A DNA stretch of 64,000 bases from Yoonia litorea (GTDB lineage Bacteria; Pseudomonadota; Alphaproteobacteria; Rhodobacterales; Rhodobacteraceae), in contig NZ_FOZM01000003.1 of NCBI RefSeq assembly GCF_900114675.1, forward strand, positions 248,001-312,000, written 5' to 3'. The position numbers were made by a program, and so were the translations under genes. Under the pieces are notes generated by a model, which did not search any database, was not told the DNA's origin, and saw nothing but the letters and a program-made list of their open reading frames with translations. Below, piece by piece: positions 8,509-17,877 of the stretch (the stretch's first letter is position 1; every line of letters begins with the position of its first letter).

Positions 8509-9011
8509 TTATAATGTTGCTGCGACCTCGACCATTTGATCGGCCGCAGTGCCCCAGCCTTCGAAAAAACCCATAGCCTTGTGCTGTTCCGCGCCGGCCG
8601 CATCAACGTGGCGGGCCGTCACCGTATATGTGCAACCAGTGTCTTTCGGCGTGATTTTGATCTCTGCTGTGAATGGAAACTGCCCCTCACCTGATGTGTC
8701 TTGCGGATGGAAACCCGCGGTCATCATGTTGGTAAATGCAAAGCGACGGTCCTCTTCTGCTGCAAGCACGCAGCCCTGCCCCGACGTCGGTTCAGGCATA
8801 TCAGGGATAACCATCGTCGTATCAAACGCCCCGCCGGAGAATGCTTCGATTTTGGTTCAGTCGTCGATACAGGGCGTGGCGCAAACCATTGCTTCAGCAA
8901 TTCGGGCTCAGTCCAGCACCTCCAGACACTGTGCGGAGAAACTGCGAGTTCCCGGGTAAAAGAAAGTATTGTCTCAGTCCTTGAATTGCTCCAGCGAAGC
9001 GGCAACCGCAT
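8509..9011 (-). pseudogene. AHSA1/SRPBCC-domain protein, frameshifted
   Basis: Two minus-strand frames together make one AHSA1-like START-domain protein of the kind often found next to SdpR-type ArsR regulators. The N-terminal part (frame of 9011) has RELAVSPHSVWRCWTEPELL and KQWFAP; the C-terminal part (frame ending at 8509) has the GGAFDTTM, GCVLAAEEDRRFAFTN and GFFEGWGTAADQ segments. The join is a missing base between 8855 and 8856: restoring a G (GAAGCC for GAACC) would give a continuous TEAKIEAFSGG. The start is also weak, since no ATG with a ribosome site is placed next to TETILSF. It is either a degrading gene or a single-base sequencing error. Confidence 0.75.
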
Positions 9012-9303
9012 CCATGCTGTCTAACCGGTTTTCCCAAATCTCTTTCTGCCATGCGAGCCAACCTTGTGCTGCGATCAGCGGTTCCGGTTCGATATGGCAG
9101 GTTCTGACCCGTCCTTTCTTGATCGACCTGACGATACCGGTTTCTTCAAGCACCTTGAGATGACGCATGAACGTTGGCAGTGCCATTTTGTGTGGCGCGT
9201 GCAGTTCACTGACGCTGGCCGGACCAGAGGCGAGACGTTCAATAACGGCGCGGCGTGTCGGGTCGGACATAGCGCCAAAAAAGGAATCAAGAGGATGAGT
9301 CAT
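8974..9303 (-). CDS. ArsR/SdpR-family transcriptional regulator
   Basis: A 109-residue winged-helix repressor. MSDPTRRAVIERLASGPASV at about 12-31 is the classic N-terminal helix pair, followed by the recognition region LPTFMRHLKVLEETG and the wing GRVRTC. No metal-binding CxC pair is visible, so it belongs with the non-metal SdpR-like group usually paired with SRPBCC proteins. The next gene in the same direction is the frameshifted AHSA1 frame. A TTAGC-N6-GCTAA dyad 42 bases upstream is a likely autoregulatory site. Confidence 0.92.
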   Translation of the reverse strand: MTHPLDSFFGAMSDPTRRAVIERLASGPASVSELHAPHKMALPTFMRHLKVLEETGIVRSIKKGRVRTCHIEPEPLIAAQGWLAWQKEIWENRLDSMDAVAASLEQFKD

Positions 9304-9344
9304 GACGTCAACATCGTCCCATCTGCATCATACTGTCAATACAC

Positions 9345-9360
9345 TTAGCAATATGGCTAA
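9345..9360. promoter_or_regulatory. Candidate ArsR operator
   Basis: TTAGCAATATGGCTAA contains a perfect TTAGC/GCTAA dyad with a six-base spacer in the AT-rich gap between the ArsR gene and dnaE. Its position 42 bases before the ArsR start fits self-repression. The same gap also precedes dnaE. Confidence 0.5.
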
Positions 9361-9416
9361 CTAAATTTGAGCCGAATCCAGCTTGCTCACAATGGGTGTT
9401 CGGCTACCCTGCGCCT

Positions 9417-12400
9417 ATGGCATCTGATCCCCGATTCATTCACCTGCGCGTTCACACAGAATACTCACTTCTGGAAGGCGCGATTCCTGTCAAGAAACTG
9501 CCCGCTTTGGCTGCTGGCATGGATATGCCAGCCGTGGCGGTCACTGACAGCAACAACATGTTTTGCGCCTTGGAATTCTCGGAAGGCGCATCGAAAGCGG
9601 GGATTCAGCCTATCATCGGCTGTCAGGTCGATGTGACCTACCTTGAGCCTGAGCCGGGAAAGCGCCCTGAAGCACCTGCACCCATCGTCCTGCTGGCCCA
9701 GTCCGAGCAGGGGTATATGAACCTGATGAAGCTGAACTCCTGCGCCTATCTGGATGCGGCAGGTCAACTCCCACAGGTCACAGTCGAGGAACTGGCCGCC
9801 CATGCCGAGGGGCTGATCTGTCTGTCTGGCGGACCAGATGGCCCGATTGGACGGCTTTTGCGGCAGGGCCAGCGCCCCAAAGCCGAGGCGCTGATGGATC
9901 GCCTGGCGGTTATCTACCCTGACCGCCTTTATGTCGAACTGCAGCGCCATCCCGGCGACGGTGGCCTGCCGGAAGCAGAGCGTCTGTCAGAGCGTGGACA
10001 CATCGAAATGGCCTACGCCAAAGGCTTGCCGCTTGTGGCGACAAATGACGCTTACTTTCCAAAGCCGGAACTTTACGAAGCGCATGACGCGCTGATCTGC
10101 ATTTCGGAGGGGGCATATGTTGACCAACAGGAACCCCGCCGTCGTCTGACAGCGCAACATTACCTGAAATCGCCACAAGAGATGGTGACCCTTTTTGCGG
10201 ATTTGCCGGAGGCGGTCGAGAACACGGTCGAAATCGCAAAGCGCTGCGCATTCAAGGCGTACAAGCGCGATCCGATCCTGCCCAGATTTGCTGGCGACGA
10301 AGTCGCCGAACTCCGCCGACAGGCGCAGGAAGGCTTGAAAGCACGCCTTGCAGTCATCCCCCATGCCGCCCCTGTCGAGGAATACGAAAAGCGCCTTGAG
10401 TTCGAGCTGGGGATTATCGAAGGGATGGGCTTCCCCGGCTACTTCCTGATCGTTGCGGACTTTATCAAATGGGCCAAGGAAAATGGCATTCCTGTAGGTC
10501 CGGGGCGGGGGTCCGGTGCGGGCTCGCTTGTGGCCTATGCGCTCTTGATCACCGACCTTGATCCCCTGCGCTACTCGCTGCTGTTCGAACGCTTCCTGAA
10601 CCCTGAGCGTGTCTCGATGCCTGACTTCGACATCGACTTCTGCATGGACCGGCGCGAAGAAGTGATCCGCTACGTGCAAGAGAAATACGGCCGCGACAAG
10701 GTAGGGCAGATCATCACTTTTGGTGCGCTGTTGTCCAAGGCGGCTGTCCGTGACGTGGGTCGCGTGTTGCAGATGCCTTATGGGCAGGTGGATCGCCTGT
10801 CCAAGATGATTCCTGTAGAGGGCGTCAAACCTGTCAGTATCGAAAAGGCGTTGGCTGATGAACCGCGCCTGCGCGAAGAGGCCAAGGCAGAAGAGGTCGT
10901 AGATCGTCTCCTGACCTATGCCCAACAGGTCGAGGGCCTGTTGCGCAATGCCTCGACCCACGCTGCTGGTGTGGTGATCGGGGACCGGCCCTTGGACGAA
11001 CTGGTTCCGCTGTACCAAGACCCGCGCTCGGACATGCCAGCCACCCAGTTCAACATGAAGTGGGTGGAACAGGCCGGATTGGTCAAGTTCGACTTTCTTG
11101 GTCTGAAAACCCTGACCGTGATCCAGAACGCAGTCGAGTTGATCAGACAAGCGGGGCGCCCGCTGAACATCGCTGCTGACGGCACCAAGCTTTACGATGC
11201 GCCAGCGGGTTTTGAATACGACATCGGTGCAATCCCGCTGGATGATGAGAAATCCTACGATCTGTACTCGGCGGCAAAAACCATTGCCGTATTTCAGGTG
11301 GAAAGCTCGGGCATGATGGATGCGCTTAAGCGCATGAAACCTACCTGTATCGAAGACATCGTGGCGCTTGTGGCGCTCTACCGCCCCGGACCGATGGAGA
11401 ACATCCCGACTTATTGCGACGTCAAGAACGGCAAGAAGGAACTGGAATCGATCCACCCTTCCATCGACTACATTCTGGAGGAAACCCAAGGCATCATCGT
11501 CTATCAGGAACAGGTGATGCAGATCGCGCAGGTCATGGCGGGTTACAGCCTTGGCGGTGCAGACCTGCTGCGCCGCGCGATGGGGAAAAAGATCAAAGAG
11601 GCGATGGACGCCGAACGCCCAAAATTCGAGGCGGGCGCCAAGGAAAACGGGATCGACGCCAAAAAGGCACGCGAAGTTTTCGACTTACTTGAGAAATTCG
11701 CCAACTACGGTTTCAACAAGTCGCACGCTGCGGCCTATGCGGTGGTCAGCTACCAGACCGCCTGGCTCAAGGCGAACCATCCGGTCGAGTTTATGGCCGG
11801 TGTGATGAATTGCGATATCCATCTGACTGACAAGCTGGGCGTCTACTTCCAAGAGGTGAAAAAGGGCCTCGGGATCGACTACATCCCGCCATGCGTGAAC
11901 CGCAGTCAGGCGACATTTGATGTAAAGGATCAAAAGCTGGTCTATGCGCTGGGCGCGCTGAAGAATGTCGGCGTCGAGGCGATGAAACTGATCGTTGATG
12001 GACGCGGGGATCGCGAGTTCGTCAATCTGTTCGACTTTGCCCGCCGCTGTGATCTGAAACGCATCGGCAAACGCCCGCTTGAGATGCTTGCGCGGGCAGG
12101 GGCCTTCGACGTGCTCGACCCTAACCGCCGCCGCGTTTTGATGAGCATTGATGCGCTGACCAGCTATTCGGCCGCGATCCACGATCAGAAATCCTCCAAT
12201 CAGGTTTCGCTCTTTGGTGAGGCCGGTGAGGACCTGCCGGAACCCCGTCTGATTGCTGGCGACGATTGGCTGCCGGCTGAACGCCTGGCGGAAGAATTCA
12301 AAGCCATCGGTTTCTATCTCTCTGGCCATCCACTTGATGATTACATGGGGCCACTCAAGCGCAAGCAGGTAATGACGCTGGATGATGTGATGGCAAAGGC

Positions 12401-12914
12401 AGAGCGCGGTGCCGCCATCGTCAAAATGGCTGGCACTGTTTCAGGCCGGCAAGAACGCAAGTCGGCGCGGGGCAACCGCTTTGCCTTTGTGCAGCTTTCC
12501 GACCCGACGGGCCAATACGAAGTGACGATGTTCTCTGACACGCTGGAAAAGGCGCGCGAACATCTTGAAACTGGCGCAAGAGTTGTCATCACTTGCGAGG
12601 CCACGATGGAGGCGGACCAGCTCAAGCTGCTCGCGCGATCCGTCACACCGATCGACGCTATGGTGGCGGATGCGGGCGGAGCAGGACTGCGCGTCTTCAT
12701 CGACGCGCCCGATGTCATCACCTCTGTCCAGTCTATCCTGTCCAATGCCGCGCGCGATGGTGTGCGCGGTCGAGGACCGATCTATTTTTGCCTGATGGGC
12801 GACGGCCTGCCCGGCGAAGTCGAACTGGACCTCGGCGACGATTTTCCTGTGAATCCGCAGATCAAGGGCGCGCTACGCAGTCTTGGCGGCGTCATCGAGG
12901 TTGAGGACGCTTAA
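9417..12914 (+). CDS. dnaE: DNA polymerase III alpha subunit
   Basis: Replicative polymerase catalytic subunit, 1165 residues, the usual length for alphaproteobacterial DnaE1. The N-terminal PHP domain begins FIHLRVHTEYSLLEGA. The palm carries the catalytic aspartates in PDFDIDF (402-408), with GPGRGSGAGSLVAY just before it. The finger and beta-binding regions follow (for example NYGFNKSHAAAYA), and an OB-fold is near the C-terminus (GTVSGRQERKSARG). ATG 9417 is preferred to the upstream GTG 9396 because homology starts at ASDPRFIHLR. It is monocistronic and its stop lies five bases from that of the convergent TadG-like gene. Confidence 0.98.
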   Translation: MASDPRFIHLRVHTEYSLLEGAIPVKKLPALAAGMDMPAVAVTDSNNMFCALEFSEGASKAGIQPIIGCQVDVTYLEPEPGKRPEAPAPIVLLAQSEQGYMNLMKLNSCAYLDAAGQLPQVTVEELAAHAEGLICLSGGPDGPIGRLLRQGQRPKAEALMDRLAVIYPDRLYVELQRHPGDGGLPEAERLSERGHIEMAYAKGLPLVATNDAYFPKPELYEAHDALICISEGAYVDQQEPRRRLTAQHYLKSPQEMVTLFADLPEAVENTVEIAKRCAFKAYKRDPILPRFAGDEVAELRRQAQEGLKARLAVIPHAAPVEEYEKRLEFELGIIEGMGFPGYFLIVADFIKWAKENGIPVGPGRGSGAGSLVAYALLITDLDPLRYSLLFERFLNPERVSMPDFDIDFCMDRREEVIRYVQEKYGRDKVGQIITFGALLSKAAVRDVGRVLQMPYGQVDRLSKMIPVEGVKPVSIEKALADEPRLREEAKAEEVVDRLLTYAQQVEGLLRNASTHAAGVVIGDRPLDELVPLYQDPRSDMPATQFNMKWVEQAGLVKFDFLGLKTLTVIQNAVELIRQAGRPLNIAADGTKLYDAPAGFEYDIGAIPLDDEKSYDLYSAAKTIAVFQVESSGMMDALKRMKPTCIEDIVALVALYRPGPMENIPTYCDVKNGKKELESIHPSIDYILEETQGIIVYQEQVMQIAQVMAGYSLGGADLLRRAMGKKIKEAMDAERPKFEAGAKENGIDAKKAREVFDLLEKFANYGFNKSHAAAYAVVSYQTAWLKANHPVEFMAGVMNCDIHLTDKLGVYFQEVKKGLGIDYIPPCVNRSQATFDVKDQKLVYALGALKNVGVEAMKLIVDGRGDREFVNLFDFARRCDLKRIGKRPLEMLARAGAFDVLDPNRRRVLMSIDALTSYSAAIHDQKSSNQVSLFGEAGEDLPEPRLIAGDDWLPAERLAEEFKAIGFYLSGHPLDDYMGPLKRKQVMTLDDVMAKAERGAAIVKMAGTVSGRQERKSARGNRFAFVQLSDPTGQYEVTMFSDTLEKAREHLETGARVVITCEATMEADQLKLLARSVTPIDAMVADAGGAGLRVFIDAPDVITSVQSILSNAARDGVRGRGPIYFCLMGDGLPGEVELDLGDDFPVNPQIKGALRSLGGVIEVEDA

Positions 12915-12919
12915 GCCCG

Positions 12920-14488
12920 CTACCTCACCATTTTCAGGAATGTGGCTTGGATGTCGTTGTCATCGCTGGCCGAGTTGCAGCCCGCCTGCGCATTGACGTG
13001 AGAGGCCATATCAATCACGCCGTTAGACACCATTGATGTGCCCTTGAAGTCATTGGGCTTTCCCGGAGTTGCAGCGAACTTGATGTCGCCCATCGTAAAG
13101 ATTTGCGACCCGAAGGCCGCGAAATCGGCTGCAAAGCTGACGCCACCCATCGTGACAAGCTGCGCCCCGTTTTGCTCACACCCCTCAGAGTCCAGAGACC
13201 CGAGCGAAAGCCCATGCGGCGCTTGAAAACTCTTGTCGCCCTGAGACAGCGAGATGACGCGCGCATTCTCAATCACGCTGCCCTCGCCGAACTTCACGTC
13301 ACAAGGTGTGATGACAATCACTTCGCTCAAGACTGGTAGCGCGTCTTCACTGCCACGACCGGTATCGCCATCTGTGGTATCATCGTCCCGATTGTTACGA
13401 CCGTTATTGTTTTCGTTTTTTTGCATACGCGTATCCTCAGATCCGGCACGCTTGCCTTGTCTGGTCGCGCTGGTGTCATCTGATACGGAGGCTTGGGCAC
13501 TGCTCCCGTTTCCGCTTGAAATGGTCAGTCCCTTATTCGGTTGTGAGCAATTCACATAATACACACCGCCCGCGGTCAGGGTTGTGCTGTCAATCTCGCT
13601 GACAGTCCCAAGGTCCCGCATGATTTTGTCGGTGATATAGGATGGCCAACCGATTTCATCGCCTGACACACCAGGATGGGGGAAGTCGGTGCCAGTGGGG
13701 TTTTGATACTGATAGAGCATGTTCTCAATACGCGAGAGCACACGCAGATCGAATTCATCATCGGCAAGGGCATCTGACAAGCCGCTCACATCGTCGATCT
13801 TGTCGCCAGGTACCACCACCGTGTTCGCGCCGCCTGGCATCGAGACGATCGCCCCGTTTTCAAATTCGTTATTCACCTGAAGCTGCACTTCGATATTGGA
13901 GTGCACACATAAGCCTGCGCCGAAGAAGTTCTGGTTCTGCATGTCGACAATACCTTCAGCCAAGAATCCGTCGCTGAAGCAGTCGGGTGTGTATGTCGCG
14001 AAAGTCGACTGCGCGAAAATCTGAAAACTGTCTCGCCCAATCAGACGGAAAAGGAACGTTGTTGCCGCATTCGATCTCTCATCACTGAAGGATGTGATGA
14101 CCCTGACTGCGACGCGCGAGGTAGGGTCCGCTGTAAAGGTCTCGGTGGCTGGGTCGTAAATGCCGAACTCAATATCGTCCGCATCAACTGTGATCCCGTT
14201 TCCGGCAATCGGTAATGTGGCCTGCACGACATCAATCGCGGCAGTCTTGGCTTCGTCGTGGTCCTTGCCACCAATCCGCAAATTATAAAGTGCGGCATGT
14301 GCCGCCTGATCAGCAGCCACCTGAAGGTGGGTGCGGTTGGCATACATTGCAGTTACATCAAGTGCGAGCGCACCGAGAATGCCCGACACAACAAATAAAA
14401 ACAGCCCCAGCACGGTCATGCTGCCGTCAGTGTCTTCTTTAAACTTCTTGGCGAAACGGCGCGTATGCGCGAACCGAGGATCAGCCAT
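12920..14488 (-). CDS. TadG-like pilus-associated protein
   Basis: A 522-residue protein with a basic N-terminus, a single membrane span at about 24-47 and the TadG-type stretch ANRTHLQVAADQAAHAALYN, as in proteins encoded with Flp/Tad pili. The remaining roughly 450 residues should be periplasmic. Residues about 345-375 form a low-complexity Asn/Asp-rich linker (for example NENNNGRNNRDDDTTDGDTG), and several Cys residues may form disulfides. It lies three bases after the TadE-like gene. No pilin, ATPase or secretin gene is in the window, so the pair is separated from a main tad locus. The exact role is unproven. Confidence 0.82.
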   Translation of the reverse strand: MADPRFAHTRRFAKKFKEDTDGSMTVLGLFLFVVSGILGALALDVTAMYANRTHLQVAADQAAHAALYNLRIGGKDHDEAKTAAIDVVQATLPIAGNGITVDADDIEFGIYDPATETFTADPTSRVAVRVITSFSDERSNAATTFLFRLIGRDSFQIFAQSTFATYTPDCFSDGFLAEGIVDMQNQNFFGAGLCVHSNIEVQLQVNNEFENGAIVSMPGGANTVVVPGDKIDDVSGLSDALADDEFDLRVLSRIENMLYQYQNPTGTDFPHPGVSGDEIGWPSYITDKIMRDLGTVSEIDSTTLTAGGVYYVNCSQPNKGLTISSGNGSSAQASVSDDTSATRQGKRAGSEDTRMQKNENNNGRNNRDDDTTDGDTGRGSEDALPVLSEVIVITPCDVKFGEGSVIENARVISLSQGDKSFQAPHGLSLGSLDSEGCEQNGAQLVTMGGVSFAADFAAFGSQIFTMGDIKFAATPGKPNDFKGTSMVSNGVIDMASHVNAQAGCNSASDDNDIQATFLKMVR

Positions 14489-14491
14489 TAC

Positions 14492-14887
14492 TCAGTTCTC
14501 CATGTAGTGCTGGGAGGTGATGCTGATTTCGGTGTCAACAAAAGTAGGGATTGAGCCAACTGCCATAAGATCGCTGGCCTGCATCGTCGCTGTCGTAATG
14601 ATGACGCCGTTCACAACGGATGTCGTGACCTCGCTGGCGGGTGCCAAAGCAACAAGCCTGCTCTTGATATAGGCGCTGGTCTCAGTGTCAGTTTCAAGAG
14701 AGTTTACGGAGTACGCCCGATTGCCGTCCTGAATGATCCGGAGCGCCTCAGCTTTACCGTAAAAGATGAATGAAACGTCTGTAATCAAAACAAAAAGATA
14801 GAAGAACAGCGGCATCCAGAGAAGGGACTCGACTGTGGCTGTTCCACGCTCATCTCCCTGAAATCGTCTTATGAAATGTGTTGGCAT
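14492..14887 (-). CDS. TadE-like pilus-associated protein
   Basis: A 131-residue single-span protein. The N-terminus has RRFQGDERGTATVESLLWMP, the TadE signature in which a short basic leader is followed by GTATVE and a hydrophobic helix (about 15-45). TadE/TadF pseudopilins are processed by a prepilin peptidase and help assemble Flp pili. It is followed three bases later by the TadG-like gene, an arrangement often seen in Rhodobacterales. It is the first gene of its operon, with about 250 bases upstream before acs. Confidence 0.85.
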   Translation of the reverse strand: MPTHFIRRFQGDERGTATVESLLWMPLFFYLFVLITDVSFIFYGKAEALRIIQDGNRAYSVNSLETDTETSAYIKSRLVALAPASEVTTSVVNGVIITTATMQASDLMAVGSIPTFVDTEISITSQHYMEN

Positions 14888-15084
14888 TATGAACGCTCCC
14901 TTTATGACGCGTTTAAATACCGTTCATATTCGGCCACTTTTGTGATGGGGTCCAGTCTTTTGTGTGACCTGTTTCTGGAAACATCTGGGTTTGTCACCAA
15001 TACGGGAACAGAGGCGGTCTCACACGCGCTTTCTTGCAAAATTGTCGTCAAAGATCGCATGGTTTCATGCGATGCGCGCCAATC

Positions 15085-15115
15085 AAAAGGGCCGCACCAA
15101 TGGTGCGGCCCTTTT
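15085..15115 (-). terminator. Rho-independent terminator of acs
   Basis: A 31-base near-perfect palindrome: AAAAGGGCCGCACC and GGTGCGGCCCTTTT with a tiny loop, 21 bases past the acs stop. The GC-rich stem followed by TTTT on the minus strand is a textbook intrinsic terminator. The rest of 14888-15135 shows nothing else I can name. Confidence 0.9.
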
Positions 15116-15135
15116 CGTGTCAGCTGATGAGTCGC

Positions 15136-17094
15136 TTAGCTGCGGTTCATGCGATTCTCGATCAGCTCGTCGACGACTGACGGGTCTGCAAGGGTCGAAG
15201 TATCACCAAGTGCACCAAAATCGTCCTCAGCAATCTTGCGCAGGATGCGGCGCATGATCTTTCCTGAACGGGTTTTGGGTAGCCCCGGCGCCCACTGAAT
15301 GAGATCCGGCTTTGCAATGGGGCCGATCTCCGAACGAACCCAGGTCTCAAGCTCTTTGCGCAACTCATCAGATGGCTCTTCGCCGGACATCAGGGTCACA
15401 TAGGCGTAGATGCCCTGACCTTTAATGTCATGCGGATACCCCACAACGGCGCTTTCTGCGACTTTTGGATGCGCGACAAGGGCACTCTCGACCTCTGCCG
15501 TACCCATCCTGTGGCCAGAGACGTTGATCACGTCATCCACGCGACCAGTGATCCAGTAATAGCCGTCCGCATCGCGGCGGCAGCCATCGCCGGTGAAGTA
15601 GTAGTTCTTGTAGTCAGCGAAGTAGGTTTTCTCAAAACGCTCGTGATCGCCCCAGACCGTGCGCATCTGTGACGGCCAGCTGTCCTTGATGCAAAGCACG
15701 CCTTCTGCTGCGGTTTCGTGGATTTCCTCGCCAGAGGTCGGTTCAAGGATGACAGGTTGCACACCGAAGAATGGCAGCGTGGCTGAGCCAGGCTTGGTCG
15801 CCACGGCACCAGGCAGAGGCGTCAGCAAGTGCCCCCCTGTCTCGGTCTGCCACCAGGTATCGACAATCGGGCAGTTTCCCTTGCCAACGACATCGTTGTA
15901 CCAGTTCCAAGCTTCGGGGTTGATCGGCTCCCCGACCGTCCCCAGCACTTTAAGATCGGAAAGATCGTATTTCTCGACAAATCCGTTTCCCTGACCCATC
16001 AGCGCACGGATCGCGGTAGGTGCTGTATAGAACTGGTTGACCTTGTGCTTTTCACAAGTGGCCCAGAAGCGGCCCGCATCGGGATAAGTCGGCACACCTT
16101 CAAACATCAACGTGGTCGCGCCATTCGCGAGCGGTCCATAGACGATATAGCTGTGGCCCGTCACCCAGCCGACGTCGGCGGTGCACCAGAAGATATCTCC
16201 GTCGTGATAGTCGAACACGTATTCCTGTGTCATCGACGCATAGACGAGGTAGCCACCGGTTGTGTGGACCACGCCCTTCGGCTGGCCGGTCGAACCAGAG
16301 GTATAAAGGATAAAGAGCGGATCTTCTGCGTTCATCTCTTCTGGGGGGCAGTCCGCGCTGACTTTTGCTGCCAGATCGTCGAGCCAGAAGTCACGGCCTT
16401 CTGTCCAGCCGATATCCTGACCGGTCCGTTTGACACACAGACATTTGCAATCGTGCTCGACCGCGCTCAGTGCCTTGTCGACACTGTCCTTGAGGTTGGT
16501 GACGCGTCCGCCGCGTGGCGCACCGTCAGCCGTAATGACGACCTTCGCCTGCGATCCATTTATCCTTGCGGCCAATGCATCTGAAGAGAAACCGGCGAAG
16601 ACGATCGAATGGATCGCGCCGATACGCGCGCAGGCCAACATGGCATAGGCTGCCTCAGGGATCATTGGCAGATAGAGGACAACGCGATCACCTTTGCTCA
16701 CGCCGAGCTCTTTGAGCGTGTTCGCCATGATCGAGGTTTTTTCGTGCAGCATTTTGTAAGTGATGTGTTGCGCTTCATCGTCGGGGCTGTCCGGCTCCCA
16801 GATGATTGCTGTCTGATCGCCGCGTGTGGCCAAATGGCGGTCAATGCAGTTGGCGCTGACATTCAGCGTGCCGTCTTCGTACCAGCGGATATCGACATTG
16901 CCGGGGGCGAAGCTGGTGTTCTTGACCTTGGTATAGGGCTTGATCCAGTCGAGCCTCTTGCCGTGCTCACCCCAGAAGGCTTCCGGATCGGAGATGGAGG
17001 CAGCATACATTTCTTCGTATTTTGCTTTGTCGGCATGCGCGCCGGCGGCCATTTCGGCAGATGGTGCATAGGTATCGGCTGGATATTCGGTCAT
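15136..17094 (-). CDS. acs: Acetyl-CoA synthetase
   Basis: AMP-forming acetate:CoA ligase, 652 residues, the standard length. Visible motifs are the P-loop-like [42 protein letters not shown] and [13 protein letters not shown]. The C-terminal [11 protein letters not shown] contains the lysine that Pat-type enzymes acetylate to switch Acs off. It allows growth on acetate and scavenging of low acetate. The gene stands alone between its own terminator and ureG. A near-consensus FNR box with a well-placed -10 lies upstream, suggesting control by FnrL. Confidence 0.97.
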   Translation of the reverse strand: MTEYPADTYAPSAEMAAGAHADKAKYEEMYAASISDPEAFWGEHGKRLDWIKPYTKVKNTSFAPGNVDIRWYEDGTLNVSANCIDRHLATRGDQTAIIWEPDSPDDEAQHITYKMLHEKTSIMANTLKELGVSKGDRVVLYLPMIPEAAYAMLACARIGAIHSIVFAGFSSDALAARINGSQAKVVITADGAPRGGRVTNLKDSVDKALSAVEHDCKCLCVKRTGQDIGWTEGRDFWLDDLAAKVSADCPPEEMNAEDPLFILYTSGSTGQPKGVVHTTGGYLVYASMTQEYVFDYHDGDIFWCTADVGWVTGHSYIVYGPLANGATTLMFEGVPTYPDAGRFWATCEKHKVNQFYTAPTAIRALMGQGNGFVEKYDLSDLKVLGTVGEPINPEAWNWYNDVVGKGNCPIVDTWWQTETGGHLLTPLPGAVATKPGSATLPFFGVQPVILEPTSGEEIHETAAEGVLCIKDSWPSQMRTVWGDHERFEKTYFADYKNYYFTGDGCRRDADGYYWITGRVDDVINVSGHRMGTAEVESALVAHPKVAESAVVGYPHDIKGQGIYAYVTLMSGEEPSDELRKELETWVRSEIGPIAKPDLIQWAPGLPKTRSGKIMRRILRKIAEDDFGALGDTSTLADPSVVDELIENRMNRS

Positions 17095-17205
17095 TCACAA
17101 GCTCCCTTTGTCTTGGCTTTCCCACACGCACGCGTGCAGGTCTCCTCCGCGTAAAGTGAAACCGAATTCAGTCCTGAATCCAACCCTTTCGCGCGTTCGT
17201 GCGCG

Positions 17206-17248
17206 AATATGCGACGGGCTGGCCTGTCGCCGCTTTGATCTGCGTCAA
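17206..17248 (-). promoter_or_regulatory. Candidate FnrL-dependent promoter of acs
   Basis: TTGATCTGCGTCAA (17235-17248) matches the FNR consensus TTGAT-N4-ATCAA except for one base. On the minus strand a -10-like CATATT (17211-17206) follows after 23 bases, the class II activator arrangement seen at the divergent FNR promoters near 55475-55510. The box overlaps the last four bases of ureG. The implied transcript start is about 105 bases before acs. Confidence 0.5.
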
Positions 17249-17868
17249 GAGGGTGAGGGGCTTAAGCCGCCAATGTCCTTGATCAGTTCAACGATTTCCC
17301 CGACCCCATGGCCCTGACGCAGTTGAGCGAAAATGAATGGCAAGTCCCCACGCATCCGTGTCGCATCCCTTTCCATCACTTCAAGCGACGCTCCGACATG
17401 CGGTGCAAGGTCTGTCTTGTTAATTACCAGAATATCAGAGCGCGTAATGGCGGGCCCACCCTTGCGCGGTATTTCCTCGCCCGCAGCAACGTCGATCACA
17501 TAGATCGTCACATCGGCAAGTTCCGGGCTGAAAGTCGCGGAAAGGTTATCCCCGCCGCTTTCAATCAAGATCAGATCCAGATCGGCATGGCGGGCTCGCA
17601 ATTCTGAAACCGCAGCCAGATTGATTGAGGCATCCTCACGGATTGCCGTATGAGGGCAGCCGCCCGTTTCGACACCCATCACACGATCGGCCGGCAAGAT
17701 TTGCATCCGCATCAGGGCTTCGGCGTCCTCTTGCGTGTAGATGTCATTGGTGATCACCGCGAGGCTGACCTGATCCTTAAGTGCTTTGGCCAGTTCGGCT
17801 GTGAGCGTTGTTTTGCCAGCGCCGACCGGCCCGCCAATTCCAACACGCAATGGTCCGTTTGGTGACAT
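17245..17868 (-). CDS. ureG: Urease accessory GTPase UreG
   Basis: SIMIBI-class GTPase that drives nickel insertion into urease together with UreD, UreF and UreE. The 207-residue product has the P-loop [10 protein letters not shown] at about 12-21, the metal-site motif with a conserved Cys-Pro-His ([13 protein letters not shown]), [17 protein letters not shown] and the base-recognition [10 protein letters not shown]. It is the last gene of the urease cluster, nine bases after ureF. Length and motifs are canonical. Confidence 0.97.
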   Translation of the reverse strand: MSPNGPLRVGIGGPVGAGKTTLTAELAKALKDQVSLAVITNDIYTQEDAEALMRMQILPADRVMGVETGGCPHTAIREDASINLAAVSELRARHADLDLILIESGGDNLSATFSPELADVTIYVIDVAAGEEIPRKGGPAITRSDILVINKTDLAPHVGASLEVMERDATRMRGDLPFIFAQLRQGHGVGEIVELIKDIGGLSPSPS

Positions 17869-17877
17869 GTCTTCTCC

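Noticed and set aside
8349..8606. 85-residue frame in the xdhA upstream region
   Set aside because: Overlaps the end of the AHSA1 frame and the hairpins, without a ribosome site or a conserved pattern.
9987..11489. 500-residue open frame antisense to dnaE
   Set aside because: It lies wholly inside dnaE in the opposite frame, has no ribosome site or recognisable motif, and its composition mirrors dnaE codon bias.
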